Below, piece by piece: positions 11,820 to 24,000 of a stretch of 64,000 nucleotides of DNA. Made by a program: the position numbers and the translations under genes. The stretch covers positions 1,054,001 to 1,118,000 of the forward strand of contig PUFA01000288.1 in assembly GCA_003508835.1 (NCBI GenBank), written 5' to 3'. The notes under the pieces were generated by a model that was not told the origin of the DNA, did no database searches, and worked only from the letters and a program-made list of their open reading frames with translations. The DNA is from Eonycteris spelaea. Taxonomy: Eukaryota; Chordata; Mammalia; Chiroptera; Pteropodidae. The stretch's first letter is position 1; the number at the start of each line of letters is the position of its first letter.

Positions 11820-13224
11820 CGTGTTTAAAGCAGTAGTCGTAGAGACATGAAATGTATGACACAAAGTCCAGAGAAGAGTAGACTGATACCTAATCCAGGC
11901 CCTGGCTCCAATGTAGGGCATGGAGGGAAAGGGAAATTTAAACCTGCAGGGAATGAGGGGAAAAGGGAAGTAAAGAATGAATGAATATGGTGAAAGAAAT
12001 GATGACAAAATGGGAGGCAGGGGATCTCTAGATACAAAAGGTGCCTGCCTGCCCTGCTCACATGGGTTCACCTCTATAATGAATTTAGTCTTCCTGGTTT
12101 CCCCGGATTCTCATCCAGAAAGGCTACTGCTATCACTATATCTGATTTTAGGGATGAGTTGAATGTGAATTCATTTCTTTTCTATTACCTACTATATCAC
12201 TTTAGCCCCAGGTTAAGCCACCCAGCAGACTCTGCTCTAGCCATGGAGACTGAAGAAGAATACATAATTTGGAGATTGTTTGAGACAGATCACAATTTTT
12301 TAAGTGAAAGTTGACTAGGACATTATAAAAATTAAAAGCCACAAAGATTAAAAACAGAAATGTTAATTTATACAGAACACAGGGTTCACATTTTAAGCTT
12401 AGTAAAATCTAATTACTATATATTCTATAATCATTTACTGAACACCTGAAGAACTAAATATTTCCTTGGGGCTGGAGTCACCCAGGTTAAAACACAGCCC
12501 TAGCTGTTGAGCAATGCAGAGAGTTACACAAAGAAATTATTAGAATACTCCAAAATAGCAAACGTGGAGCTATAGATGGACAGTACAGACAAGGGAATAA
12601 CAAATCCTAACCAACAGCAGAATTCAGACTATTTCGCAGATGCAATAATATGAAAGACTGCAAGTGGAGAAGTAGTATGATGAGATTTTTATCTTGGGAA
12701 GAGAACTCTGTGGGCAGGGATTTCACAAGGAAGAGGACAAAGGTGAGCTATCTGGCATAGGGAGATCACCTATGAGGTTCTAACAGCAGTAGAAGCAAGA
12801 TACAAAAATGATTCTAAGGCAATGACAGCATGGATTTTAAAAGACTATTTGTGTAATGTTGCATCATACAAGCAGGGGCCAGTTGACAATAAGGTGTGAA
12901 GATAGGGTAATGGGAGGATGAAAGCATCATTTTCAGGTTGGGAGGCCTTGAGTCTATGAACTGATGTGAGGAATATAACACGAGGTTTATCTAGGAAGCT
13001 AATAAATTTGATTTTGGACATGAGTTTAAGAAGCCAGTGGAACATACTTCTAAGTGGAGACAAATGTTATGCAAAAAGCAAGAAATATGGGTCTTCAGCT
13101 AAGGAGAAAGGGAGGGTTGGAGCCATAAAGGAATAGGAAGCCTTAGAAGATGATACAGACCACACAGAGAGTATAAAGAGCAAGAAAATTTCATCAAGAA
13201 CTGAAGAAAATGGCTCTTGGAGAG

Positions 13225-13400
13225 AGATCAGGAAGCCTTTAACCTTGACTCTGCTACTTTCTAGTCAAATATCCTCTGAAAATCATTTAACTTCTCTGAG
13301 ATTTCCTCATTTGTAATAAATACATTAGATGAGTATTTTGAAAATGAAATGAGAAGAGCCAACTGTGATGTGCTATGTAAATGTTAGGGATTCCTGTGCA
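13225..13400 (+). repeat. MIR SINE in intron 13
   Basis: Contains ACTCTGCTACTTTCTAG, AACTTCTCTGAGATTTCCTC and GATGTGCTATGTAAATGTTA, in MIR order. Confidence 0.65.
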
Positions 13401-13667
13401 ATAAGTACAGGGACTTCTGAAGCTCTTCCCAAGTCTTCTTAAAACAACATTAACGCCCATTAGAGTTCAATGACGACCCTCCCAGGAATGTATACATACC
13501 TTAGACCTATATTTCCTCATTTCATTTACATATAAAACATTTCAGTGAAGGGACAGAGGTTAAGAAAAAGTGATTTTTTTGAAGGTCTAAGATGTTTGAC
13601 TATTGTTTAGTACCATTGGATTTTACTAGCAGAGAAGAGCCACTGGGACTCACCCTTTGTTCCCTAC

Positions 13668-13814
13668 CTGACCCCGATCTCGAACATGACCCCTTGAGGT
13701 GAGGATGCCTCCAGTGAAGATGACAGTCTCATAAAGTATATACCCATAGGACTGACCACTCCCTTGGTTCACAGACAGCTTCTCCATACAGATTGGCTTG
13801 GCAGACGTGATGGG
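13668..13814 (-). CDS. Coding exon 13: beta-domain segment
   Basis: A 147-nt, phase 0-0 exon (49 codons) with acceptor CTGCCACAG and donor TCAG|GTAGGG. It encodes PITSAKPICMEKLSVNQGSG, QSYGYILYET and GHVRDRGQ (conceptual residues 412-460). It is very close to GLB1L2 here (KPINMENLPVNGGNGQSFGY, GHVHDRGQ). Two extra residues (Thr-Ser) precede GHV. The open frame seen upstream of the acceptor is intronic. Confidence 0.93.
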
Positions 13815-14234
13815 CTGTGGCAGAAACAGGAGCAAAAACCAGGCTGAAGCTTGGCTGGAAAGAAACATTTTAGATTCTGCCCCTTCCTCCCCATTTCAAC
13901 CCCCACCCAAAGCCCACTTTTCCAAAAGAGTGGCCCCAAGAGTCTTAGGGACAAGAGTATAAAAAAATAATTATAATAATAATGTTTAAGTGTCACATAT
14001 TAATTACCCCTTTTGTTTTCCAAACTTGCCTCATGTTTCTCTGCATGTGCTAGCCAGTGATATATTCTCTTTTTTTAAGATGGAAAAGTTGAAGTCAATA
14101 AAAGGGAATGATTTGTTGAATTTGTTCATCAATTCATGATAGAGCCTGGACTAGACTCCACTGAACTAAGCCTTTTCCTCTTCTCTCTTTTGTCCAAAGC
14201 CTATCCCTTGGTTCTATGACCAGAAAATGCCTAC

Positions 14235-14341
14235 CTGCTCCAGGTAGGGCATGATGTCCCAAAGTGGTATGAAGTATGATGTTATCACTGACTTATATTT
14301 AGCCACAGGTTTAGAATCTGGTTGGTGGGTCATGGGAGCCT
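14235..14341 (-). CDS. Coding exon 12
   Basis: A 107-nt exon with acceptor CATTGCAG and donor GCAG|GTAGGC. It encodes a Pro-rich linker and SYFIPLWDIMPYLEQ (conceptual residues 376-411). It aligns with the linker of GLB1L2 that leads to LYLSLWDALKYLGEP. Conservation is limited to the LWD..YL core, which is normal for this linker between the barrel and the beta domains. The frame is intact. Confidence 0.85.
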
Positions 14342-14587
14342 CTGCAATGAAAAACAAGAGACTAGGCCATTCCAGAATCCTCCTTCAACCACATTGAAGG
14401 GCACAATGTACTCTGCTCTCCCAAAGCCACTAAGAATGAAGGACATAGTCACAGGGCATGCATTCCCAATTCCAGGAAGAGTCATAAGGCAGACAATAGT
14501 TGAGTACGATTCCTTTCATATCCATAGGCTCTGAGGCAGGGAGCCCTGCTGTCCTGGAAAGGCAGGTGGCAATCCCACTGCTGGATC

Positions 14588-14785
14588 AGTAGTTATCAAC
14601 CCTGGCTGCTCATCAGAATCTCCTAACATTCAGTGGGAAAATATGTATGCTCAGATTCTGCCCCTTCCTCCCCATTTCAACCAAGACAAACTTACAGCTC
14701 TGGGAAGGGCCTGGCACCTATGGTTTTAGAAGTTCCACAAAGGATTCTGATGCACGGCCAAGACTAAGCAACACAGCCCTAGATG
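14588..14785 (+). repeat. hAT-type MER element in intron 11
   Basis: Starts TAGTTATCAACCCTGGCTGC with CATCAGAATCTCC and ends GATTCTGATGCACGGCCAAG, a MER20-like layout. The family name is from memory. Confidence 0.5.
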
Positions 14786-14966
14786 TTGAATGCTCACAGG
14801 GTAGGCTCTGTATCTTGTTCATATGTGAATCCCCAGTGCCAAATGATAAAATAAACTAGAGTAAACTGGACATCTCCCCTCAAAAATACATCTTTAGGAT
14901 GTTCCCTCATTCTCCTTGTCACTTGAGGGGCTGAATTATCATTCAGAATGAGGTCATTGCTAGTAC

Positions 14967-15047
14967 CTATAACAGAGTTAAAAAACTGTTGAAAAGCAAA
15001 ATACTCAGGTGTATATCTTCCATCCTCTGTCAGCAGTGCCCCATAGT
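14967..15047 (-). CDS. Coding exon 11
   Basis: An 81-nt exon with acceptor TTTTCCAG and donor ATAG|GTACTA. It encodes DYGALLTEDGRYTPEYFAFQ and then QFFNSVI (conceptual residues 349-375), against DYDAVLTEAGDYTAKYMKLR in GLB1L2. The split Asp codon G|AC confirms the GC donor of exon 10. The second Asp of TSYDYDA is Gly. It closes the catalytic barrel region. Confidence 0.92.
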
Positions 15048-15732
15048 CTGGAAAATAAAAATAAATATGTCACTCTATTAGAAAGCTCCAGATTCAGTAA
15101 AAGAAAGGATGAGAACTTAGTACTGAGCAAGAGGATCCTTAATATAACAGCTCTGGGATGAAAACTTTTGGCATTAGAAAATACCACGTCCCAGTTAGTT
15201 CAAACCAGGAGACAGCTCCCATGCTTCGTAGAGCTTTTGATTAGAGGCAAATAACAACAGTCCCTGGGTATCCAGTAAGCCCTATCTGAGAGCCCAAGGC
15301 TACTCTAATCCAATAGGTTCTCCATCCTATTCAATTTCTAATTGAACTCATTTCTTTCTTTCACCCTTTACTTTTTACTTGGTCTCTTGGTTTGTAGACT
15401 GGGGAAGACCTATTAATACCTTAGTGCTATTGGGAGATCCAAATAACTAGTTTTACAATGAACCACTAAGAACAAGGGATGGCACAGCAGATAGACAAGG
15501 CTGAGCTGCCAATTCTCAGCTTGCAAAGTCCCAGACAGCCTAGATTCTAGCAGTGGGTGAGTTCTAGCACTGTCAAGAAGAACAAATATTTAACCCTCAA
15601 CCCCCAGCCTATGTTAAAGGCAAAGAGAAGAACCGTTCCAAAGACTGGTCTCAGAGGCCCACCTCAAGAAGTTCCAGTCTCAAATGGGCGAGTAGCCTAG
15701 GTTGGAGACAACTGTGGGGCACGAGTACTTGC

Positions 15733-15870
15733 CATAGCTGGTGACCACAGGGAGGTAACTGTTCAAAGAAGAAGCTCCACCAATAAAGCCAAAGTTGGTT
15801 CCACCGTGGAACATATAGAAGTTGAAGGAGAACCTCAAGTTGAACATTTCACGTACGTCTTTCATTAACA
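15733..15870 (-). CDS. Coding exon 10, with a GC splice donor
   Basis: A 138-nt exon with acceptor ATCTGCAG. It encodes FSFNFYMFHGGTNFGFIGGA, then SSLNSYLPVVTSY (within conceptual residues 303-348). YMFHGGTNFGF is the most invariant GH35 motif after the catalytic pair and is fully kept. The exon must end after TATG to join exon 11 in phase, and the next bases are GCAAGT, a good GC-type donor. An unspliced read-through soon runs into intron. The frame is intact. Confidence 0.93.
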
Positions 15871-16339
15871 CTGCAGATAAGAAGAAAAGGAGAAATGGGG
15901 GAGAGAATTAAAGTTGGAGAGAATTAATAGCCCCTCACTGGGTTTTCAAACGGCATGTATTAAACATTTGTTTGTATATCTTTATCTTAGGTAAATATGT
16001 GTCCAGCTCAGTGTTTCTGAAGCACTTAGTAACTTCTCACAGTGACTGATCTGAAATCATAGCATGAAGAACATTTACCTTCAAATCACGTTTTAATGAT
16101 ATTTGTAAACTCCCCCGGAAGGACATGACAGATAATCTAGACCAGATAACATTTTACTTCCATCCAGTACACATTCATTAAATTGCCCTGTCAGAACAAT
16201 TCATTCTAACTATATTAGTGGCCTTAACAAATTATATTCAGAATGGAAACCCTGCTAAAAATTCAAAATTCACTGACCTCTGGGGTGACCATTCTATGCT
16301 ATCATTTTACCTACACAGATGTCTGTAAGGTCTCTACTT

Positions 16340-19300
16340 TTTATAAAATATAATATTTTTATTTTTCGATTATAGTTGACATACAATATTATATTAGGTT
16401 CAAGTGTACAACATAGTGATTAGACATTTATATAACTTTCAAGATGATCACCCTGATAACCTAGTACCCATATGACATCATACATAATCATTACAATATT
16501 ACTGACTATATCCCCTATGCTGTACTTTATACCCCATGACTATTTTGTAACTATCAATTTATACCTCTTAATCCCTTCCCCCAACCCTCCTCCCATTTGT
16601 CAACCATCAGAATGTTCTCTGTATCTTTGAGTTTGATTGTTTTGTTTGTTCATTTGTTCTGTTTTTTAGATTCCACATACAAGTGAAATCATAGAATATT
16701 TCTCTTTCTCTGACTTATTTCACTTAGTATAATACCTTTTAGGTCCATCCACAGTTTTACAGATGGCAAGATTTCATTCTTTTTTATGTCTGAGAAATAT
16801 TCCAATGTGTAAATGTATCACTTCTTTTTCATCCATTCATCTACTGATGGACATTTAGGTTGCTTCCATATCTTGGTTACTGTAAATAATGGTGCAATAA
16901 ACATGGATGCATGTATCTTTTAGAATTAATGTTATGGGTTTCTTCAGATAAATACCTAGAAGTGGGATTACTGGGTCCTTCTTTGTCTCTTGTTAGTCTT
17001 TGTTTTAAAGTCCATTTTGTCTGGTACAAGCATTACTACTCCAGCATTTTTTTCATTTCCATTTTCAGAAAATCTTTTTCCACCTCTTTGCTTTCACTCT
17101 GTGTGTGTCTTTTGATCTGAATTGACTCTCTTGTGGACAATATATGTAAGGGTCTTATGTTCTTATCCATTCAGCCACCCCCATGTCTTCTGATTGGAGC
17201 ATTTATATATTGACATTTAAACTAATGTAAATATAGTGTAAATACTATATATGTAGTTATTGACCTTTTATTATTCATATATCCTATTTTTTTTTCTTCT
17301 CCTTAAAGAAAATTCTTTAACATTTCTTAATACTGGTTTGGTGCTGATGAACTCCTTTAGCTTTTTCTTGTCTGGGAAGCCCTTTATCTGTCCTTCAATT
17401 TTAAGTGACAGCTTTGCTGGGTAAAGTAACCTTAGCTATAGGTTCTTGCTTTTCAACACTTTGAGTATCTCATGCCAATCCCTTCTTGCCTAAAATGTTT
17501 CTGTTGAGAAATCAACTGACAGTCTTATGGAAGCTTCCTTGTAAGTAACTGCTTTTCTCTTGCTGATTTTAAGATCTCTTTATCTTTAACTTTTGGCATT
17601 TTAATTATGATATGTCTTGGTGTGGGCCTGTTTGGGTTCATCTTATTTGAGACTCTCTGCAATTCCTGGGGTTGTATGTCTATTTCCTTCACCAGCTTAG
17701 GGAAGTTTTCCATCATTATTTCTTCCAATAGGTTTTCAATTCCTTGTTCCATCTTTCTTCTCTTTCTGGTACCCCTATGATGCGAATGTTGTTATGTTTG
17801 ATGTCGTCCCAGAGGCCCCTTAAACTATCCTCATTTGGGGGGTTCTTTTTTCTTTTTGCTGTTCTCATTGTGTTTTCTGCTACCTTGTCTTCCAAATCAC
17901 CAATTTGATCCTCTGCTTCATCAAATCTACTGTTCAATCCCTCTAAGGTATTCTTCATTTCAGCTATCACATTATTCATTTCTGACTAGTTCTTTTTTAT
18001 GTTTTCTATCTCCATTTTCATGTTTCCTATCTCTTTGTTGAAATTCTCATTGAGATCATTAAGTACCCTTATAAACTAGTGATTTGAACCCTGCATATGG
18101 TAGATTGCTGTATCCACTTTGTTTAGTTCTTTTTCTGGAGCTTTGTTCTGTACTTTCACTTGGGACATGTTTCTTTATCTAATTTGACTGCCTCCTTGTA
18201 CTAATTTCTATGTATTAGGTAGAGTTTCTATGTCTTCCAGTCTTAGAAGAGTAGCCTTATATAGTAAGTGTCCTGTGGGGGCCATTGGCACTGTCTCCCT
18301 GGTCCCCTGATCTGGATGTTCCTGGTGGGTACCTTTATATGGGTTCTGTGTGCCCTGTTGTAGCTTAGCCTTAACTGTTCTTGGCATGTCAGTGAAAAAG
18401 ATTAATTCTCAGGATGACTGGTTATTAGGACTGGCTATGACTACAGCAGAGGAGCTGTTGTGCAGGGGCTGGCCCTATAGAGTGGGATTTGCTTTAGCAA
18501 GGTTCTGATGCCTGCTGAGTCTGCCCTTTGAGTGCATCATTTGTGGAGGTCATTGAGTGTGCTCTGGTATGGTCTGAAGGTGGCTACCAGGTGTGTTGGT
18601 TCTGAGACTTATTGGGAGAGGCTCTGGTATAAGCCAAGGTCAGCTACAAAGTCACACTTGGTATGAGCTACAAAGTGATATGCAGATTGTTGTTACTTGT
18701 GCTGGGCTTGGAGGTGCCTGCGAGAGGCTAAGCTGCGAACTGAAGCAGGCTGCCGCTAGTGCCGTACTTGGGGCTGCTTAGCAAGAGGTATAAAGCACTC
18801 TGAGGCCAGCTGTTGCTTTTTTAGGGTTTGGAACCTTTGAGAGATTTTAGGAAAGTTCACAGCATGAACCAGGACAGGCTGTTTATAGGGGAAAGCCACT
18901 GGAAAAGGCTTGGGTGGGCCCACAATTTGAGTAAGGTAAGGCCTAAGAGAATCACCAGGGCAAGGTGATGTTAGCTAGGTTGATGGATACTCAGTTATGG
19001 CACTGCCTGGGTAGGAGAAGGACACAACAAATGAACAATGGCTTCTGTCAGCACTTCTTCTGGTAGAAAGCTGCCCCTAGCCCTGGCCCTAAAGCCAGAT
19101 AGCCCAGTTCCTCCCTGTATGTTGCTGGCACCTTTCAAGCTGCTATCCCAGGAGAGGAGCTCAGAACAAGTAAATTCAGCAGTCAGTAAGCCTGTGCCCG
19201 GACCCCTTAAGAGGATGCTTGATACTCCAACAGCCCTCCATCTCACTTAGCCACAATCTCTGCTGGTTTTCACAGCCAGAAGTTGTGGGGACTTCTCTTC

Positions 19301-19620
19301 CCAGGACTGGAACCCTGGGCTGGGGAACCTGGTGTGGGGCCAGGACCCCTTGCTCCTCAGAGGGTACTTCTGCGGCTGAGATATACCTCCCGATTTTTAA
19401 ATGCCACAGGCAGGTGTGGGGCTAGCCCATTCTGCATCTCCACTCCTCTCACCAGTCTCAATGTGGCTTCTTCTGTGTATCTTTAGTTCCAGAACTTCTG
19501 TTCAACCGGAATTCAAATGATTCTCAATGATGGTTGTTCTATAGTTAGTTGTAATTTTGATGTGGTTGTGAGAGGCCGTAATCACAGCATTTACTTATTC
19601 CACTATCTTGACTGGAAATT
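16340..19620 (-). mobile_element. LINE-1 with most of ORF2 missing, intron 9
   Basis: The L1 3' UTR and poly(T) side lie at 16,340. ORF1-like sequence lies at 17,525-17,979 (coiled-coil segment, then a NIRIIGVPE-type motif) and the GC-rich 5' UTR at 18,300-19,610. The target is duplicated: TGTAAGGTCTCTACTT at 16,324-16,339 and TGTAAGGTGTCTACTT at 19,621-19,636, one mismatch. Near 16,975 the sequence jumps from the ORF2 C-terminal end straight to the endonuclease/inter-ORF part, so about half of the element is missing. It lies in the same orientation as the host gene. Confidence 0.88.
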
Positions 19621-19777
19621 TGTAAGGTGTCTACTTAATCACATTAATTCTCAAAAAGCCATAAGATTTGGCAGAATTGTGTCCTAAATCTCCAGGACTC
19701 TAATCAGCAGGGGGAAGGGGGGAAGACTAGTGGCATCTATGCCATCCATTCTCTTGTGAAAGGAACTAAGTACTCAC

Positions 19778-19862
19778 CATGTAAATCCAAAGTATGGTGG
19801 CTAATGCCCCAACTATCTGAAGAGCTTGTTGTATATACCATCATCAATATGGGACTAAGACC
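19778..19862 (-). CDS. Coding exon 9: nucleophile exon with the catalytic glutamate lost
   Basis: An 85-nt exon with acceptor TTTTTTCAG and donor CATG|GTGAGT. It encodes GLSPILMMVYTTSSSDSWG and then ISHHTLDLH (conceptual residues 275-302). GLB1L2 reads [20 protein letters not shown] here, so length and phase match with no gap. The nucleophile Glu (Glu268 in human GLB1) is Val, and W, G, W and F of the motif are T, S, S and S. The flanks on both sides are conserved. No indel can explain the change, because the register is unbroken across the motif. Hydrolase activity is not expected from this protein. Confidence 0.88.
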
Positions 19863-21063
19863 CTGAAAAAATAAAGTGTCAATTTATTAAAGTGGGGTCA
19901 ATTGAGAAGCCCTGGATGTTTAGGAGGGAATTATAAGGTTCAATTCTCACAAACCCCCTTTACAACTCAGAACATAGCCTGACTGCTCACAACCTCTGAG
20001 TCTACCCTCCCATCTTACGTAATTTTCCTGGTCTTGTTATTACTGTGGTTTCACTGGCCTTCCTGCTCAGGCTTCAGTAGAGTCAACTGTCATTGCTGCA
20101 TTTCCCTTTCTAGAACAAAAGAATCTCTTCATTCCCTTGAGTAGCCAGTATAGAGGGTTAGTAAGGAACTACCTGATCCAGAGAAAGCACTGCAAACTGC
20201 CAAAGATGTTGAATCCCATTAAATGAAAGTTAATTCCTAAATCCCAGAATTCTCCCACTCTTCCCTTTGCCTTCCCTGTGTCATCCCTAGTTCCTTCACC
20301 CTTCAAAGCCATTGGCACTAATGGAGATACTCTATTCATGCCGAGACTCCAAATTTAGTCTGTTCAACTTTGTTCCTTCTAGCACTGCAGAGTTAATCTA
20401 TCCTTTGAATTTCTGCTCTTATCATTGTTATAACCTCCAACTCTGGGACACAATCCTGTAGCATCCTTGTCATGCCCAAGCTGCCAAATGCTTCAGAGAA
20501 AGTAAAAAAAAATACTGCTAACTTGATCCACCACCAAATCATGTTCTTTGACTTATCTTTACATATATTTATGGCTGGCATTCTTCATAATTAACATTTT
20601 TAGAAAATTCTATTCAATACCAAAAATAATATTCTTACTCCTTTAGGGTTAATTAAATTAACCTCTTTCCTCTCAATCTCATAGAATGCCCAAATCAGAT
20701 TCTTACATTAGAAAAAATTTTTTGAGATTTTCTAGTATATCACTCCTTTCCTGAGGTAGGCATCACCATTTCTAAAGAGTGGACTTCATTCAAGCATTTA
20801 GCAGCCACTTTTTTTCATGTACTGAGGCATTCATTGCCACACAAGGCAGTAAATTCCATTTCTGAAGAATTCAAATTGTTAGAAATTACAACTCGTATTA
20901 TTAGCCAATACATGTTATTATTCATTTTACCCATTGAAACTAATTCTGTTCTCTCATACTACAAAGAATTTCCCTTTCACATGAAAATACTCCAAAATTC
21001 TGAAGATGCCACTAAGTGAGTTTTACCTTTAACATGAGACTCATTTCCAGTTCCTATTTTTAC

Positions 21064-24000
21064 TTTTTTTTTTTTCGGTAAGAATATTTAAGTTTTACTC
21101 TTAAATTTTAGTTCTACAATACAGTGTTACTAACTATAGTCACATTACACATTAGATCCTCAGGCCTTATGTATTTTATAAATGAAAGTTTATACCCTTT
21201 CACCAACCTCTCCCTACTGCCCCTGTCCCCCAGCATCTAGCAACCACTTTTCTACTCTCCGTTTCATGACTTTGCTTTTTTTAAGACTCCACATATAAAT
21301 AATACAATATGGTATTTGTCTTTCACTGTCTGTTTTATTTCATTTAGCATATTGCTATCAAGTTCATCCATGTTTCAACAAATGACAGATTCCCTTCCTT
21401 TTTAAATGTGAATATGCTCACTTTCTTTATCCATCATCACACACTTAGGCTGTTTCCATAACTCGACTGTGAATAATACTGCTGTGAACATGGGAGTATA
21501 GATACCTCTTCAGGATTTTGTTTCTTTCATGTACATACCCAGAAATAAGATCGCTGAATCATATGGCAGTTCTATTTTAAATTTCTTGATGAACCTCCAC
21601 ACTGTTTTCCACAGTGGTTATACCAAATTATATTCCCATCAACAGTTTATAAGGGTTCTCTTTTCTCCACATCTTACCCAGCATTATCTTCTGTCTTAGA
21701 TAACAGACATCATAACAGGTGTGAAGTGATATCTTATTGTGGTTTTGATATGCATTTCCCCATGACTAAGGATGATGAACACCTTTTCATGTATCTGTTG
21801 GACACCTGTATGTCTTCATTGGGAAAATCCCATTCAGGTCCTTTGTTCATTTCTTAATTGGGTTATTTGTTCTTTTGCTATTGAGTTGTATGAGTTCCTT
21901 ACATATATTTGGATATTCCAGTGGCATATCAGATACACGGTTTGCAAATATTTTCTCCTAGTCTATAGGTTGCCTTTTTCCTTTGTTGATAAGTTTCCTT
22001 TGCTGTGCAAAAGCTTTTTAGTCTGATGCAGTTACACTTGTTAATTTTTGCTTTTGTTACCTTTGCTTTTGGTGTCACATCCAAAAATAAAAATAAAAAT
22101 AATTGCCAAGACCAAAATCATGTTTTCTTCAAGGAGTTTTACAGTTTCAAGTCTTACATTCAAGTCTTTAATCCGTTTTAAGTTGATTTTTGTTTATAAT
22201 GGAAGATAGAGGCCCAGTTTCATTCTTTTGTATGTGACTATCTAGTTTTCCCAAAAACATTTGTAGAAGAGGTTATCCTTTCCTCTATTGTATAATTTTA
22301 GTACCTTTATTGAAAACTGACCATAAAAACATAGGTTTATTTCTGGACTTTCTAGTCTGTTCCATTGATTTCAGTGTCTGTTTTTATGCCAATACCATAC
22401 TGTTTTGATGACTGTAATTTTGTAATGTGGTTTGAAATCAGGAAATGTGATACCTCCAACTTTGTTCCTCTTAAGATTGCTTTGGCTACTTGGGGTCTTT
22501 TGTGATTCTATATAAACTTTAGAGTTTTTTTTTCTATTTCTGTGGGAAATGCCACTGGAATTTTGATAGGGGTTGCATTGAATCTGTAAATGGCATTGGT
22601 TTTTTTTTTTTTTTAATTTTTCATTGATAGTTTTTTAATAGTGTATAAAAACACAACTGATTCTTATATATGGATTTTGTACCTTCTAATTTCGTTAAAA
22701 TCTTTCTGACAATTCCTTGGTGGAGTTTTTAGGGTTTTCTATGGTATATGTCATCTGCAAGAGAGTTAGTTTTATTTCTTCCTTTCTGACTTAGATGTCT
22801 TTTATTTCTTTTTCTTGTTTAATTTCTCTGGCTAGAACTTTCAGTACTAGTATAATAAAAGTGGTGAGAATAGGCATCCTTGTCTTGTTCCTGATCTCAG
22901 AGGAAAAGCTTTTAGCTTTTCACCACTCAGTATGATGTGGACTGTGGGAATGTCACATATGGCCTTTATTGTGTTGAGGTATGTTTCCTCTACACCTAAT
23001 TTGTTCAGCATTTTTATCATGAAAAAATGTTGTATATTATAAAATGTTTTTCTACATCTGAGACTATCATATGAATTTTATTCTTTGTTAATGTGATGGA
23101 TCACTTTTATCAATGTAAATATGTGAAACCATTCTTGCATCCCCAAAACAAATCCCACTTGGTTGTAGTGTATGTTCATTTTAATGTACTATCGAATTTA
23201 GTTTGGTAATATTTTGAGGGGTTTTTTTTTTGTATCTATGTTTATCAGGGATATTGGCCTATAATTCACTTTTCTTGAAGTGTCCTTGTCTGCCTTTGGC
23301 ATAAGGTTAATGCTGGCCTCATAATATGAGCTTGGAATTGTTCCCTCCTCTTCTATTTTTTGGAATAATCTGAGGATTGGTAGTAGAAATTACCAGTGAA
23401 GCCATCTAGTCTTGAACTTTTTGTTGGGATATTTTTGATTAGTGATTCAATCTCCTTACTAGTAATCGGTCTGTTTGAATTTTCTATTTCTTCATAATAC
23501 ACTCTTAGTAGGTTTTATGTTTCTAGGAATTTATCCATTTCATCTAGGTTACCTAATCTGCTGGCTTATAATTGTTTGTAGTAGTTTGCAACAATCCTTT
23601 GTATTTCTGTGGTACCAGCTATAATTTTCTGCTTTCATTTATAATTTCATTTATTGTCTTCTTTTCCTTAGTCTAGCTAAAGATCTGTCAATTTTTGTTT
23701 ATTTGAAAACTAATTTTTGGTTTCATTGATCTTTTCTATTCTCTTTCCTATACTATTTTATTATTTAAATATTTATATAGTTAATAAGTATTTTATTTCT
23801 ACTATGATTTTTTTCCTTCCCTCTGCTAACTTTGAGATACCTTAGTTTGTTCTCTTTCTAGTTGTATCAGGTGTAAATTGTTGACATTTTTCTTTTTTCT
23901 TAATGTAGGCATTTGTTGCTATAAAATTCCCTCTTAGAACTTCTTTGGCTGCATCTCGTAAGTATTGGTATGTTGTGTTTCAATTTTTATTTGTTTCAAT

